A stretch of DNA of 64,000 nucleotides from Nostoc sp. UHCC 0926 (GCF_028623165.1 NZ_CP117768.1:4092001-4156000), one strand, 5' to 3'. Positions 8,892 to 18,462 are shown, counted from the first letter of the stretch. Made by a program: numbers and translations. The notes: a model not told the origin generated them from the sequence alone.

Positions 8892-11039
8892 ATGGAAATA
8901 AGCAAACTCAGTAACCAAGTAGAAGAATATATATTTCACTTTCCAGCTATAAACCTTGAGAATATTAATATTATCATCTTGCCTGATTGGTCACTACCAG
9001 AAGAAGTTATAATTTTACAATTAGAACAGGCAATTAAATATGTAGTAAATCATCCTGAGAGTAATCAGATGATATTACTGATAGATACAAATGGTATTGA
9101 TCTTGAAGATGCTAATTTATATTTATCTGCTGTGGCTATGAATTTATTCATAGCAGAAAATTTTGATATCACTGCTGAATGCGAAATTTCTCTACTCGAA
9201 CATCTAGATGAGCATGAAAGAAATGATATAACCAGTTTTATTCATGCCCGAATTATTCTACTACATCAAAATCTGCAAGCGTTATCATTATTTGGCATAG
9301 AAAAAATTCCATCTTATGAGATAGAAAATTTTAGTAATATACCACTGAGTAAATTATTTTTTGATTTAAGTAATAGATTATTTGAAGAAAAGAAATGGCA
9401 AGAAGCTAGTCAACAATACCAAAAAATATTACAAACTAACTCAGGAAATGCTGAAATTTATTGGCGGTTAAGTCAGTGCTATAAAAATCTAAATCTGTCA
9501 GATAAATATTTTAGTACCATCAAAGAAGGAATTAAAAATCACCCAAATGACCCAACTTTACATTTTTCATTAGTTATAGACTTGCAAATTAATGGACGCA
9601 ATCAAGAAGTAATCACCTGTGCTGAAAATGCTTGTCAATTATTACCCGATGATTATACTTTTCAAATACTTAAATATTTAACAATTCCAACTATCTATGA
9701 TAATTCCGAAGGAATTCCATTTTATCGCCAGAGATATACTCAGGGACTACAAAATTTAATCCAGCAAACATCTCTAAAAACTCCCGAAGAACGAAGAAAT
9801 GCTTTAGCTGGGATAGGTAGATTAACTAACTTTTACCTCTCCTATCAGGCTCAAAATGATGTAGATTTACAACGCCAATATGGTAAGTTAGTGCATGAAA
9901 TTATGGCGGCTAACTTTCCGCAATGGGTTGTACCTTTATCTATACCAAAACTTCAGCCCCAAGAAAAAATCCGCATTGGCTATGCTTCTCATTATCTACA
10001 TTCTTATAGTGGTACACTGTGGTTAACTGGTTGGCTGCGCTACTGCGATCGCTCAAGCTTTGAAATCTATTGTTACTACATAGGAAATGAGCCAGATCCA
10101 ATTACCCAACAGTTTCAACAGTACAGTGATGTTTTCCATCATATTCCTGATAATTTATCAGCAGCCTGTGAACAGATAATTGCCGATAAGCTGCACATTT
10201 TAGTTTTCCCTGAAATTGGTATGAATCCCCAAACTATGCAAATGGCAGGTCTGCGGCTTGCGCCTGTACAATGTGTCGCTTGGGGACATCCGGTAACAAC
10301 TGGCTTACCCACAATTGATTACTTTTTATCTAGCAAGTTAATGGAACCTGAAAATGCCCAAGACCATTATTCAGAAAAATTAATTCGCTTACCCAACATT
10401 GGCGTTTCCTACCCTAAACCATATATTCCGCCAGTCATAAAAACCCGCTCAGATTTTGGGCTAACAGATGATGCAGTTATCTATTTATGCTGCCAAGCTC
10501 CTTTTAAATATTTACCGCAATATGATTTTATTTTTGCAGAAATTGCTCGCCGCCTTCGGCAAGCTAAATTTGTGTTTCTGCGTGGTGGTTTACTTCAGCC
10601 GCGTCTCAAACGTGCTTTTGCTGCTATCGGTTTGAACAGCGAGGATTACTGTGTATTTATTAGTATTCCAGAGCGACTGGACTATCTAATGATTAACTTA
10701 CTTTCAGACGTTTATCTAGATACATTCACTTGGTCTGGTGGTAATACTACCTTAGAAGCGATCGCTTGTAATCTCCCCATTGTTACCTGTCCCGGAGAAT
10801 TTATGCGGGGTCGTCATTCTGACAGCTTCCTGAAAATGCTAGGAGTGACAGATACCATAGCTGAAAACGAAACAGAATATATCGAAATTGCTGTCAAATT
10901 AGGACTAGACGCAGCTTGGCGAGGCACTATTGCGGAAAGAATGAACCAAAATCACGATCGTCTCTTTAATGATAAAGCTTGTGTCGCAGGTTTAGAAGCC
11001 TTCTATAAACAAGTTTGTAGTAAGCACTTCAGTGCTTAA
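8892..11039 (+). CDS. TPR/SPINDLY-type O-linked glycosyltransferase (GT41)
   Basis: A 715-residue protein. Residues about 150-260 contain TPR-like helical repeats (EEKKWQEASQQYQKILQTNS, NAEIYWRLSQCYKNLN). From about residue 355 it is an OGT/SPY catalytic domain: KIRIGYASHYLHSYSG, LAPVQCVAWGHPVTTGLPTIDYF, HYSEKLIRLPNIG, and WSGGNTTLEAIACNLPIVT near the C-terminus. GT41 enzymes transfer a sugar from a nucleotide donor to Ser/Thr of proteins. It is transcribed toward the second GT41 gene (convergent). Acceptor unknown; glycosylation of surface proteins, possibly the nearby pilin, is inference. Starts at ATG 8892, four bases after the transposase relic. Confidence 0.85.
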   Translation: MEISKLSNQVEEYIFHFPAINLENINIIILPDWSLPEEVIILQLEQAIKYVVNHPESNQMILLIDTNGIDLEDANLYLSAVAMNLFIAENFDITAECEISLLEHLDEHERNDITSFIHARIILLHQNLQALSLFGIEKIPSYEIENFSNIPLSKLFFDLSNRLFEEKKWQEASQQYQKILQTNSGNAEIYWRLSQCYKNLNLSDKYFSTIKEGIKNHPNDPTLHFSLVIDLQINGRNQEVITCAENACQLLPDDYTFQILKYLTIPTIYDNSEGIPFYRQRYTQGLQNLIQQTSLKTPEERRNALAGIGRLTNFYLSYQAQNDVDLQRQYGKLVHEIMAANFPQWVVPLSIPKLQPQEKIRIGYASHYLHSYSGTLWLTGWLRYCDRSSFEIYCYYIGNEPDPITQQFQQYSDVFHHIPDNLSAACEQIIADKLHILVFPEIGMNPQTMQMAGLRLAPVQCVAWGHPVTTGLPTIDYFLSSKLMEPENAQDHYSEKLIRLPNIGVSYPKPYIPPVIKTRSDFGLTDDAVIYLCCQAPFKYLPQYDFIFAEIARRLRQAKFVFLRGGLLQPRLKRAFAAIGLNSEDYCVFISIPERLDYLMINLLSDVYLDTFTWSGGNTTLEAIACNLPIVTCPGEFMRGRHSDSFLKMLGVTDTIAENETEYIEIAVKLGLDAAWRGTIAERMNQNHDRLFNDKACVAGLEAFYKQVCSKHFSA

Positions 11040-11274
11040 ATTTGTAATTACACAGGACGAGGACTAAAGTCCTCACTACGGACTTAAGAATTTGTGCATG
11101 GGTTGTTTTGCCTATAGCGCTTCTCAGTTGAGTCCAATACAGACCTAACCCCCAGCCCCTTCCCTACAAGGGAAGGGGAGTAAGATTCAAAGCCTCTCTC
11201 CGTTTCGGGGAGAGGTTTGGAGAGGGGTTTTTTAGTATACTTTAAGACTTGACAGACATCCTCTAAAGAGCCAA
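11040..11274. repeat. Dispersed palindromes between convergent genes
   Basis: The gap between the two convergent GT41 genes holds two hairpins. One is an exact 7-bp stem (11059-11074, GAGGACT/AGTCCTC). The other is a 10-bp stem with one G-T pair (11193-11202 with 11206-11215), followed after a second pyrimidine-rich segment by a T run at about 11229-11234. These belong to the short palindromic repeats typical of Nostoc-type genomes; the second could act as a bidirectional terminator. Confidence 0.5.
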
Positions 11275-13482
11275 TTAACTATCAACATACCTTTGCCACA
11301 TCTGTTGATAAGCTTGCTCCATATCACGGGTGAATTTTTCCGCATCCCATAAAGGTGCATTTTTTCTTCCTTGTCTTAATTTCCAAGAAACTTCCTGTCT
11401 GAGTTTCTCATCTTTACCCAAGCGCACTCCCCATTCTACATATTCCTCATCTGTCCAAGCAATACCCTCTGTAATTCCAGCATTAATCATCATGGTATAA
11501 CTATTGCGAGCAGCAAATTGTTGCCCTACCCTTGTCACTAAGGGAATACCAAGCCATAACGTCTCTAAAGTAGTAGTTGCACCATTATAAGGATAGGTAT
11601 CTAAAACTATATCAGCGATCGCTAAATTTGCTCTATGAATTAGCTCATTAGAATCTTGACCGATAAAGCGCAACTGTTTAGTATCTACTCCTTCTTCTAT
11701 AGCTAAGGTTTCATAAAATTTTTGGCAAGCTGCTAAATCACTAAAACCTTTTACTAATAAATAACTATTAGGAACTTGCTTAATGATTTTCAATTGTGAT
11801 CTAGTATTATCTGGATTACGCTTATAGTCCTTTTGACCAACAAAATATATAATTCCATCCCCAGGAATATCAAGTTGCTCTCGTCTTAATGTAGGGGTTT
11901 GTACTTCAAAACCACCTACAGCAACGTAAGTTTCTGGTAATCGCCAAATTTTTTCGCTGTAATAGTTTTGACTTTCTTCTGGTAATACATAGGGATCTGC
12001 AATAAAGTAATCAATAGAAGGTAAACCAGATGCATCCCACCCTAACCAAGTTACTTGGATTGGAGCAGGTTTTACCGATAATACTTCGCAAACAAAATCA
12101 ATTGTAATACTATCTAAATCAACCAAAATATCAATTTCATCTTTACGTATTTGTTCAGTTATTTGTAATACACTATCTGTAGCTTCAATACTATGAGATT
12201 GATGAGAAGATTCAATGAAAAATTGTTGTAAACTATCGTTTATACGAGGATTAATTATATATGAATAAATTTTAAAATTATCAGCATTATGGTATTTAAA
12301 AAGCCAGCGAGCAATCCAACCCACAGAATGTTGCCCCAAGTAATGTGATAAATAGCCTACTTTTAAAATTTTCTTTTTTGTTTTTGAGGAAGTTGGTAGG
12401 TAGCGAGATTGGTTAATTTTTTCTCTAAAGTTAAGTTCAAAATTTTTCAAACATAAATTCATTAACTGATTTTGTATCGGTCTAATGCTTTGAGGAATAT
12501 CTACTATATAAGGGAAAAAATACATTGATGTGTATAAACGGAAAATTCTCGCATTTTCTGTTATTCTTGAGGATTCTTGAATCAGCGATAATATTAAGTT
12601 TTTTTGTTGCTCTATCGCTAAACAAGCTTTTTTCCAAGTTCCTGCTGATATTAATAATCCCCTAATTAGCAAATGATTATAAAAAATTTTGTCAGTTAAA
12701 CTTGTAGATATAGATAAGAGTTTTTGAGCCGTGTTAATTCCTTTCAGATGCTGACCTGTAACTTGATAACAAAAAGCTAAACGAATTAAAACTTCTTGAT
12801 CGTTAGGATCTAATGCTATATAAATTTCCAGTAACTCAGCAGCAAATTCTGAGTTTCTTAAAGCTGATTCTAATTTAACAGCAGCAGACGCTATGATATA
12901 GTTATACTCATTAATATTACTTGCTGATATTAATACAATTTTTACTAACTTTAACGTTAATCTGTGCAGCGAAGAATATTCTACGAGTTTATAAAGAAGT
13001 TTTAAAAATAAATTTGTATCTAAAGAAATATTTTTATCTTGAAATACATGACTAAGGCTGAGTTCTTCAAAATATTCATCATCCAATAGTTCTAATTGAG
13101 TAGCTAAATATAAATTAAATAGTAAATTGTTAAGATGATGAGAATTAATTTCCCGTAAATGTTGACTAATAATCCAGGCTTGTTTATAGTCCTCTAATTC
13201 TGCTTGCTGTTGAATTTCTTGATATAAAATCTGGGTTAACTCTGTTGTCCACAACTGAATCTCTTCTTCAGTTCCTTCTGTGATGCCCATCAACCAAGTT
13301 AATTGTGCTTCTTGCTCTTTACCTTGTAATAATAAATACAATCCCAAATGCCAATAATGAGATTTGATATCAGGTTCTACTTCAATGGCATTTTCGTAAT
13401 ATTGAATAGTGTGAGGATAATCTATTTTTTGTAAATTTTGTTGCATTTGAGAATTGTAAGATAAGTTGCTAAGTGATTTCAA
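11275..13482 (-). CDS. TPR/SPINDLY-type O-linked glycosyltransferase (GT41), second copy
   Basis: A 735-residue protein with an all-helical TPR-like N-terminal half (AIEVEPDIKSHYWHLGLYLL; QEVLIRLAFCYQVTGQHLKG) and a GT41 catalytic domain from about residue 375: KVGYLSHYLGQHSVGWIARW, PAPIQVTWLGWDASGLPSID, YYSEKIWRLPETY, DIVLDTYPYNGATTTLETLW. It differs clearly from the other GT41 gene in the window, so the two are not recent duplicates. It is co-directional with and 191 bases downstream of the type IV pilin gene, with a hairpin between them. This neighbourhood makes pilin or another exported protein a candidate acceptor (inference). Confidence 0.84.
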   Translation of the reverse strand: MKSLSNLSYNSQMQQNLQKIDYPHTIQYYENAIEVEPDIKSHYWHLGLYLLLQGKEQEAQLTWLMGITEGTEEEIQLWTTELTQILYQEIQQQAELEDYKQAWIISQHLREINSHHLNNLLFNLYLATQLELLDDEYFEELSLSHVFQDKNISLDTNLFLKLLYKLVEYSSLHRLTLKLVKIVLISASNINEYNYIIASAAVKLESALRNSEFAAELLEIYIALDPNDQEVLIRLAFCYQVTGQHLKGINTAQKLLSISTSLTDKIFYNHLLIRGLLISAGTWKKACLAIEQQKNLILSLIQESSRITENARIFRLYTSMYFFPYIVDIPQSIRPIQNQLMNLCLKNFELNFREKINQSRYLPTSSKTKKKILKVGYLSHYLGQHSVGWIARWLFKYHNADNFKIYSYIINPRINDSLQQFFIESSHQSHSIEATDSVLQITEQIRKDEIDILVDLDSITIDFVCEVLSVKPAPIQVTWLGWDASGLPSIDYFIADPYVLPEESQNYYSEKIWRLPETYVAVGGFEVQTPTLRREQLDIPGDGIIYFVGQKDYKRNPDNTRSQLKIIKQVPNSYLLVKGFSDLAACQKFYETLAIEEGVDTKQLRFIGQDSNELIHRANLAIADIVLDTYPYNGATTTLETLWLGIPLVTRVGQQFAARNSYTMMINAGITEGIAWTDEEYVEWGVRLGKDEKLRQEVSWKLRQGRKNAPLWDAEKFTRDMEQAYQQMWQRYVDS

Positions 13483-13521
13483 AAATAAAGTAAATATTTC
13501 TAATATTAGATAAATAATATA

Positions 13522-13554
13522 AAGAAAGGCATAGTGAAAAACTATGTCTTTCTT
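13522..13554 (-). terminator. Hairpin downstream of the pilin gene
   Basis: An imperfect 13-bp stem with one G-T pair (AAGAAAGGCATAG at 13522-13534 against CTATGTCTTTCTT at 13542-13554) with a 7-base loop lies between the pilin stop and the GT41 start, both on the minus strand. It could end or attenuate pilin transcripts, letting a lower level reach the glycosyltransferase. A T run is weak, so this is a candidate only. Confidence 0.45.
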
Positions 13555-13673
13555 ATGATTATTAAGCTAATTAAGAGTGAAGATTATACATATTTGTATC
13601 GCCTAAAGTTGCTTTGATAATCTCAATTCAACTTTTGCGTTTTTTATGTACTTCTTACTCATTAATTGTTTAA

Positions 13674-14213
13674 TCATTTACCTACTACATTTGTAGTACT
13701 AGTACCATTACATGCATTACCTACACTTGAAGCAGCAGCAGTACCACCAGGACTATTAGTTTCACAAAGAATTGCAACACTAGTTACATCACTAGTTGTT
13801 CCTTCCGAAAGTAGGGATACTGTACCTGCATAGTTTCTGATTACCGTAGAAACTCCTGTTGTAGATGAAACAGATTGTGCAATCGCTCCTGTACTTGTAC
13901 CAGACGTTCCAGTCGCATAAATATAATTAACAGTTTGTGTTTTAATACCAACTCCTAAATCTGATATTGCAGGCCCAAAAGATCCTTTTTCTGTGTAGTA
14001 AGCTTGTTGACCTTTATTCAAAGAACCTACATAGGTTTTAGCTTCAGATTGTTTAGCTTTGTTGGCTTGGTTCAAAAAAGAGGGTAGTGCAATAGCTGAC
14101 AAAATACCGATGATAATAATTACTACTAGTAATTCAATGAGTGTAAAACCCTCATCTCCGTTCTTCTTGGCAAGGATGTGTTGGATAAATTTGGCTTTTA
14201 ATTCGGTTTTCAT
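13674..14213 (-). CDS. pilA: Type IV pilin (PilA-like)
   Basis: A 179-residue prepilin. A 22-residue charged leader ends in glycine and is cut before phenylalanine (G22/F23, EGFTLIELLVVIIIIGILSA), with the conserved E5 of the mature protein at residue 27; the hydrophobic N-terminal helix follows. The C-terminal part is rich in Ser/Thr/Gly and carries a cysteine pair (CETN and NACNG) likely forming the D-region disulfide. The protein is exported and assembled into pili after PilD cleavage. The ATG is preceded by a moderate GGAAAA site. The gene is followed by a GT41 gene; many Ser/Thr residues would be possible glycosylation sites. No other pilus assembly gene is present in the window. Confidence 0.93.
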   Translation of the reverse strand: MKTELKAKFIQHILAKKNGDEGFTLIELLVVIIIIGILSAIALPSFLNQANKAKQSEAKTYVGSLNKGQQAYYTEKGSFGPAISDLGVGIKTQTVNYIYATGTSGTSTGAIAQSVSSTTGVSTVIRNYAGTVSLLSEGTTSDVTSVAILCETNSPGGTAAASSVGNACNGTSTTNVVGK

Positions 14214-14386
14214 AAGTGTTTTCCAGGGGGTAGGAAGTGCTTGGGTGTTCTAGATGTAACTTACCCACCTGCGATCGCTTTCCTATCACCTTGAGAAAAA
14301 AGTTTGGGGAAATACAGTTAGATAATCCAGAATCCTTCCATCCCAGATGGTACAAACATTAATAAGCCCCTGGTGTTGACCAAGGG

Positions 14387-14650
14387 CTAGATTCTCAACT
14401 TCGATTGTGGAAGTGCCTTATTCAATCGATCAGCACGAACAAAAGACACATCAGGCGATCGCAGGTTTCTTTTTTCCGAGTCGTCCTCTTCTATACTCGG
14501 CAGGATAAACCCGACACTAGAACCAGTTATATGTCCTAGCTTGCGCGACATTACCCAGTTCTTCAAGAAGGTAATTAGACGAGCGCCAATTTCCTCGGAT
14601 CGCATAGTACCGTAGGCATTTTCCGATCGCTTACCATCTGGCGTAGCCAA
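14387..14650 (-). pseudogene. Uma2/DUF820 nuclease-like fragment
   Basis: An 87-residue open frame with the core of a Uma2 (DUF820) protein: RLITFLKNWVMSRKLGHITG, SSVGFILP and RSPDVSFVRADRL, which contains the PDVS-type acidic motif of this PD-(D/E)XK-like family. Full-length members are about 180-200 residues; both the N-terminal leader region and the C-terminal half are missing. It is most likely a decayed copy, of which cyanobacteria carry many. Divergently placed from NTRC. Confidence 0.65.
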
Positions 14651-14704
14651 TTGCAGTTTGTTATGCTATATTAAACGTAGTCGTTATGAGTTCATATAAA
14701 TATC

Positions 14705-16075
14705 ATGACTAACCCCACAGTAGAAAACTTAGTAATTATCGGTTCTGGCCCAGCAGGGTACACAGCCGCCATCTATGCCGGACGCGCTAACCTGAAACCC
14801 GTTGTATTTGAAGGTTTCCAAGCCGGGGGTTTGCCTGGTGGGCAACTAATGACAACGACGGAAGTTGAGAACTTTCCAGGGTTTCCCCAAGGGATTACCG
14901 GGCCGGAACTGATGGATCAGATGAAGGCGCAGGCGGAGCGCTGGGGGGCTGAACTATATACTGAAGATGTTATATCAGTTGACTTGAGTCAGCGTCCTTT
15001 TACAGTGCGATCGCAAGAAAGGGAAATAAAAACCAACAGCATCGTCATTGCTACGGGTGCAACTGCAAAGCGTTTGGGTTTACCCAACGAACATGAATTT
15101 TGGAGTCGGGGTATCTCCGCTTGTGCAATTTGCGATGGTGCAACACCAATTTTTCACGGCGCAGAACTGGCTGTGATTGGTGCTGGCGACTCGGCGGCGG
15201 AAGAGTCTATTTACCTCACCAAATACGGATCTAAGGTGAATATGTTGGTACGCACCGATAAAATGCGGGCTTCTAAAGCCATGCAAGACCGCGTTTTGAG
15301 CAACCCAAAAATCCAGGTGCATTGGAACACAGAAGCCGTGGATATCTTCGGTAACGGTCATATGGATGGGGTGAAAGTCCGCAATACTAAAACTGGTGAA
15401 GAAAGCCAACTGCACGCTAAGGGTTTATTCTACGCCGTTGGTCACAGTCCCAATACCTCTCTATTTAAAGGTCAGTTAGAACTGGATGAAATCGGTTACG
15501 TTGTCACTAAGCACGGTACAGTGGAAACCAGTGTAGAGGGCGTTTTTGCCGCTGGCGACGTCCAAGATCATGAGTTTCGGCAAGCAATTACGGCTGCGGG
15601 TACTGGCTGTATGGCGGCGATGTTAGCAGAACGCTGGTTGTCGTCCAGTGGCTTAATTCAAGAATTTCATCAACAGGCAGAAACAGCAGACAATGAATTA
15701 GAACATCAGCCAGCCAAAAAGACTGAAGCCGAGGAAGAAGCTGGATTTAATTTGAATGGGACGCGCCATGAGGGAGGTTATGCCTTACGGAAATTGTTCC
15801 ATGAAAGCGATCGCTTAATTCTTGTTAAATACGTCTCTCCTGGTTGCGGCCCTTGTCATACCCTGAAGCCAATTTTAAATAAAGTGGTGGATGAATTTGA
15901 CAGCAAAATTCACTTTGTGGAAATTGACATCGACAAAGACCGAGATATTGCTGAAAATGCTGGTGTGACAGGAACGCCAACTGTTCAATTGTTCAAAAAT
16001 AAAGAACTGGTCAAGGAAGTCAAAGGTGTCAAGCAAAAGAGCGAATACCGCCAGTTAATTGAAAGTAATCTTTGA
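14705..16075 (+). CDS. trxB: NADPH-thioredoxin reductase/thioredoxin fusion (NTRC)
   Basis: A 456-residue fusion. Residues 1-315 are a low-molecular-weight thioredoxin reductase: FAD loop [18 protein letters not shown], redox pair CAIC at 140-143, NADPH loop GAGDSAAEE, and ATGATAK. Residues about 345-456 are a thioredoxin domain with the CGPC active site and GTPTVQLF cis-proline loop. The fused enzyme (NTRC) uses NADPH to reduce 2-Cys peroxiredoxin and other targets, and is characteristic of many cyanobacteria and chloroplasts. It stands alone, with a hairpin-rich tail downstream. The name NTRC should not be confused with the nitrogen regulator NtrC. Confidence 0.95.
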   Translation: MTNPTVENLVIIGSGPAGYTAAIYAGRANLKPVVFEGFQAGGLPGGQLMTTTEVENFPGFPQGITGPELMDQMKAQAERWGAELYTEDVISVDLSQRPFTVRSQEREIKTNSIVIATGATAKRLGLPNEHEFWSRGISACAICDGATPIFHGAELAVIGAGDSAAEESIYLTKYGSKVNMLVRTDKMRASKAMQDRVLSNPKIQVHWNTEAVDIFGNGHMDGVKVRNTKTGEESQLHAKGLFYAVGHSPNTSLFKGQLELDEIGYVVTKHGTVETSVEGVFAAGDVQDHEFRQAITAAGTGCMAAMLAERWLSSSGLIQEFHQQAETADNELEHQPAKKTEAEEEAGFNLNGTRHEGGYALRKLFHESDRLILVKYVSPGCGPCHTLKPILNKVVDEFDSKIHFVEIDIDKDRDIAENAGVTGTPTVQLFKNKELVKEVKGVKQKSEYRQLIESNL

Positions 16076-16081
16076 GATAGT

Positions 16082-16148
16082 GGGTATTGGGGAACTCAAA
16101 GCCCCCTCTGGGGATAAGGGGCAATGGGGAAGACTCTGCCCAATACCC
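16082..16148 (+). terminator. Hairpin region after NTRC
   Basis: A 10-bp perfect stem (GGGTATTGGG at 16082-16091 pairing with CCCAATACCC at 16139-16148) encloses a second GC-rich hairpin (GCCCC...GGGGC). It begins 7 bases after the NTRC stop codon. This looks like a terminator or a dispersed palindrome doing that job; no clear T run follows. Confidence 0.45.
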
Positions 16149-16181
16149 CCTACAGTTCGCTTAAGTGGCAGCCTTAATAAG

Positions 16182-16517
16182 TTAGGCAATAGCATATCCT
16201 GTGTGTTGCCTAACATTTCGTGGGTGAAATCCCAATACAATTTTCTCTTTGGGAATTCCTGCTGCTACTAATCCGTAGGTAACACCATCTTCTGTGTCAT
16301 CTCGTTGCACCCAAATTTTGCCATCAATAATATCAATATGAACTAAGCAACCGTGAATTCGCTTAACACCATCCCAGCCTAAATTTATCAGCAAATAACT
16401 GTCATTTTCGCTATCAAAGACTAGTTTACATTCAATAACTGCGTGCGAATAAGGAATTTGCGTGTAGGGTACTAATACCTCTTTGATGATCCGTCGATAA
16501 TTATCTAAGGTATCCAT
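16182..16517 (-). CDS. xisI: XisI family protein
   Basis: A 111-residue protein matching the XisI family: YRRIIKEVLVPYTQIPYS near the start, YLLINLGWDGVKRIHGCLVH, IDGKIWVQRDDTEDGVTYGL, and the C-terminal GFHPRNVRQHTGYA. XisI was first named as a controlling factor for fdxN-element excision in Anabaena, but most paralogues are scattered accessory genes of unclear role. It overlaps the xisH gene by 13 bases, so the two are made together. No fdxN element or recombinase gene is present here. Confidence 0.92.
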   Translation of the reverse strand: MDTLDNYRRIIKEVLVPYTQIPYSHAVIECKLVFDSENDSYLLINLGWDGVKRIHGCLVHIDIIDGKIWVQRDDTEDGVTYGLVAAGIPKEKIVLGFHPRNVRQHTGYAIA

Positions 16518-16921
16518 TGAATAATCCTCTCCGTTTCTGGATTAAAAACGAGTAACTTTAGATTCTCAGTTTCTATTAAAAGTGTACCAATTGGTTCCTC
16601 AAACAAAGCTGTAAATACGCTGTCGCGCACTGCCAAATATAATGTTCTTTTTGGTTCTAGGCGATGGATAACAGCACGATACATGATAAATCCCCCAATA
16701 GCATCTTTTAGGTCTGCCATTTCTGAGGGACTAACAAAACTTTTAATTTCTACAGCTATTTTTTTACTTCCTTGTTCTGCGGCTAAGAGTTGTTTAGCTC
16801 CTAAATCTACATACATATCTTTTTGACCCCACTTTAAATGTAGGGGGTCATCTGTAATTATCCAGCCTTCTTGAACTAACGCATTCTTAACAGCATCATG
16901 ATAAATATCTCTTGCAGGCAT
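16505..16921 (-). CDS. xisH: XisH family protein (PD-(D/E)XK nuclease-like)
   Basis: A 138-residue XisH protein: MPARDIYHDAVKNALVQEGW, TDDPLHLKWGQKDMYVDLGA, AVEIKSFVSPSEMADL and TLYLAVRD. The aspartate in DMYVD and the E-x-K in VEIKS resemble a PD-(D/E)XK nuclease core, which fits a DNA-acting protein. It is paired with XisI in a tight two-gene unit. The close overlap and accessory distribution resemble a toxin-antitoxin or defence pair, but no function beyond fdxN-element control is established to my knowledge. Confidence 0.92.
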   Translation of the reverse strand: MPARDIYHDAVKNALVQEGWIITDDPLHLKWGQKDMYVDLGAKQLLAAEQGSKKIAVEIKSFVSPSEMADLKDAIGGFIMYRAVIHRLEPKRTLYLAVRDSVFTALFEEPIGTLLIETENLKLLVFNPETERIIQWIP

Positions 16922-17149
16922 ATCAAAGTATATTAAAATCTTTATTTACTTGGAATGATTTACCTTTGTGGCGACACTGGCTGGTAATTTATTAGTTAAC
17001 TCCAGCAAAAATAAGCATAATCTCACCTCTACCTCAGTGTAGCTCTGTATTCACGCGAAACAGTCGGATTTTTATTAAGGATGTTTACTCAATCCCCAAT
17101 CTGATATGTAAAATGGTCAGCGTATCTTGCTTGATCCAGGCGATCGCAC

Positions 17150-18046
17150 ATGGCCATTACAAAACGGCGGCTACCGACATTTTTACAGTTTGCCAAAAGT
17201 CCCAATCTTTCTCAGAAACTCATGCTCATCGGGTTAGCCATTACCCTATTTTTCATCTTCCTAGCATTCTTCGCTCCCGTATTCCAGGCTTGGGGATGGC
17301 TGCAAAACCCCAAAGATTTTCTCTCTAATCCAATTCACGAGCCACCCTCAGCTAAACATTGGTTTGGTACTAGTCGCCTGGGCTATGATGTGTTCTCCCG
17401 GACATTGTTCGGCGCTCAAGCTGCTTTGCAGGTGGTGATTTTGGCAACAGGGCTGAGTATGATTATCGGTGTACCTTTGGGGATGCTGAGTGGTTATCTC
17501 GGCGGTAAATTGGATAAAGTGTTGCTGTTCATTATGGATAGCATCTACACCCTACCGGGACTACTGCTGTCTGTGACACTGGCGTTTGTGGTGGGGCGTG
17601 GGATATTAAATGCAGCGATCGCTATTAGCATTGCCTACATCCCCCAATATTACCGCGTTGTTCGCAACCACACCGTGAGTGTGAAAACTGAAGTGTTTAT
17701 CGAAGCTGCTCAAGCAATGGGCGCTTCCACTTGGGTTGTGCTTTCTCGTTATCTGTTTTTCAACGTCATTCAAAGCGTACCCGTCCTATTCACACTCAAT
17801 GCTGCTGATGCGATTTTGGTGTTGGGCGGTTTAGGCTTTTTGGGGCTAGGACTTCCCGAAGAAGTGGCAGAATGGGGACATGATTTAAAACAGGCTCTAG
17901 AAGCTCTACCTACTGGCATTTGGTGGACTACGCTTTTCCCCGGTTTAACGATGACATGCATGGTGGTAGGGTTATCACTACTTGGTGAAGGGTTAAACGA
18001 ATTTGTCAATCCTCGTTTACGGAGAGAAAATAGAATCCGAAACTAA
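17150..18046 (+). CDS. ABC transporter permease, DppC/OppC type
   Basis: A 298-residue inner-membrane permease. The N-terminal OppC_N helix (LIGLAITLFFIFLAFFAPVF), the periplasmic HWFGTSRLGYDVFSR segment, and the cytoplasmic EAA loop (IEAAQAMGASTWVVLSRYLF) are typical of the dipeptide/oligopeptide/nickel uptake family. About six membrane segments are visible. No binding protein, partner permease or ATPase is adjacent, so the substrate cannot be stated; in cyanobacteria such genes are commonly orphans. The ATG at 17150 gives the expected length. Confidence 0.9.
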   Translation: MAITKRRLPTFLQFAKSPNLSQKLMLIGLAITLFFIFLAFFAPVFQAWGWLQNPKDFLSNPIHEPPSAKHWFGTSRLGYDVFSRTLFGAQAALQVVILATGLSMIIGVPLGMLSGYLGGKLDKVLLFIMDSIYTLPGLLLSVTLAFVVGRGILNAAIAISIAYIPQYYRVVRNHTVSVKTEVFIEAAQAMGASTWVVLSRYLFFNVIQSVPVLFTLNAADAILVLGGLGFLGLGLPEEVAEWGHDLKQALEALPTGIWWTTLFPGLTMTCMVVGLSLLGEGLNEFVNPRLRRENRIRN

Positions 18047-18118
18047 TCACTAGTCAATGGTCAGTGGTTAATAGCAAAAAACCATTGACAAATTACAAAT
18101 AACAATAGAGAGATTTGT

Positions 18119-18292
18119 ATGAAAGATAACCTAACGTTAATTGCTGCCGCTACTGGCGGGTTTATCCTTTCCGTTGCCCTTGCTGGTATTTTACGAGGTG
18201 CGCCAATTACAGCTTGGCAGGAGCAATCGAGTTTTCGGACCACGACTGTTGCTAATTTACAGTTATTAGAGCAGAAAGCCCACTCTTTCTAG
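18119..18292 (+). CDS. Small hypothetical membrane protein
   Basis: A 57-residue open frame starting MKDNLTLIAAATGGFILSVA with one hydrophobic segment (residues about 5-25) and a short polar tail ending in KAHSF. An AGAGAG-like purine stretch lies about 9 bases before the ATG. It is co-directional with the upstream permease, 72 bases away. I do not recognise a family; the single membrane helix and good start context suggest a real small protein. Confidence 0.5.
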   Translation: MKDNLTLIAAATGGFILSVALAGILRGAPITAWQEQSSFRTTTVANLQLLEQKAHSF

Positions 18293-18462
18293 ATGTGAGG
18301 ACGCCAGTCACAGAGATCGGAGTTGAAAGCCCGGTGTCTTCTCCCTTGACGCTAGCCTCTCCCTTTGGGAAAAGGGGAGACGCTGCGCGAACGGATCGGT
18401 GATGAAAACGACTCGCACTCAATTAGACGGAAAATCTAGAATTTTTTCGCGCCAAGACGCTA

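Noticed and set aside
14152..14355. 67-codon frame upstream of and overlapping the pilin start
   Set aside because: Different frame over the pilin leader, no conserved features; a shadow.
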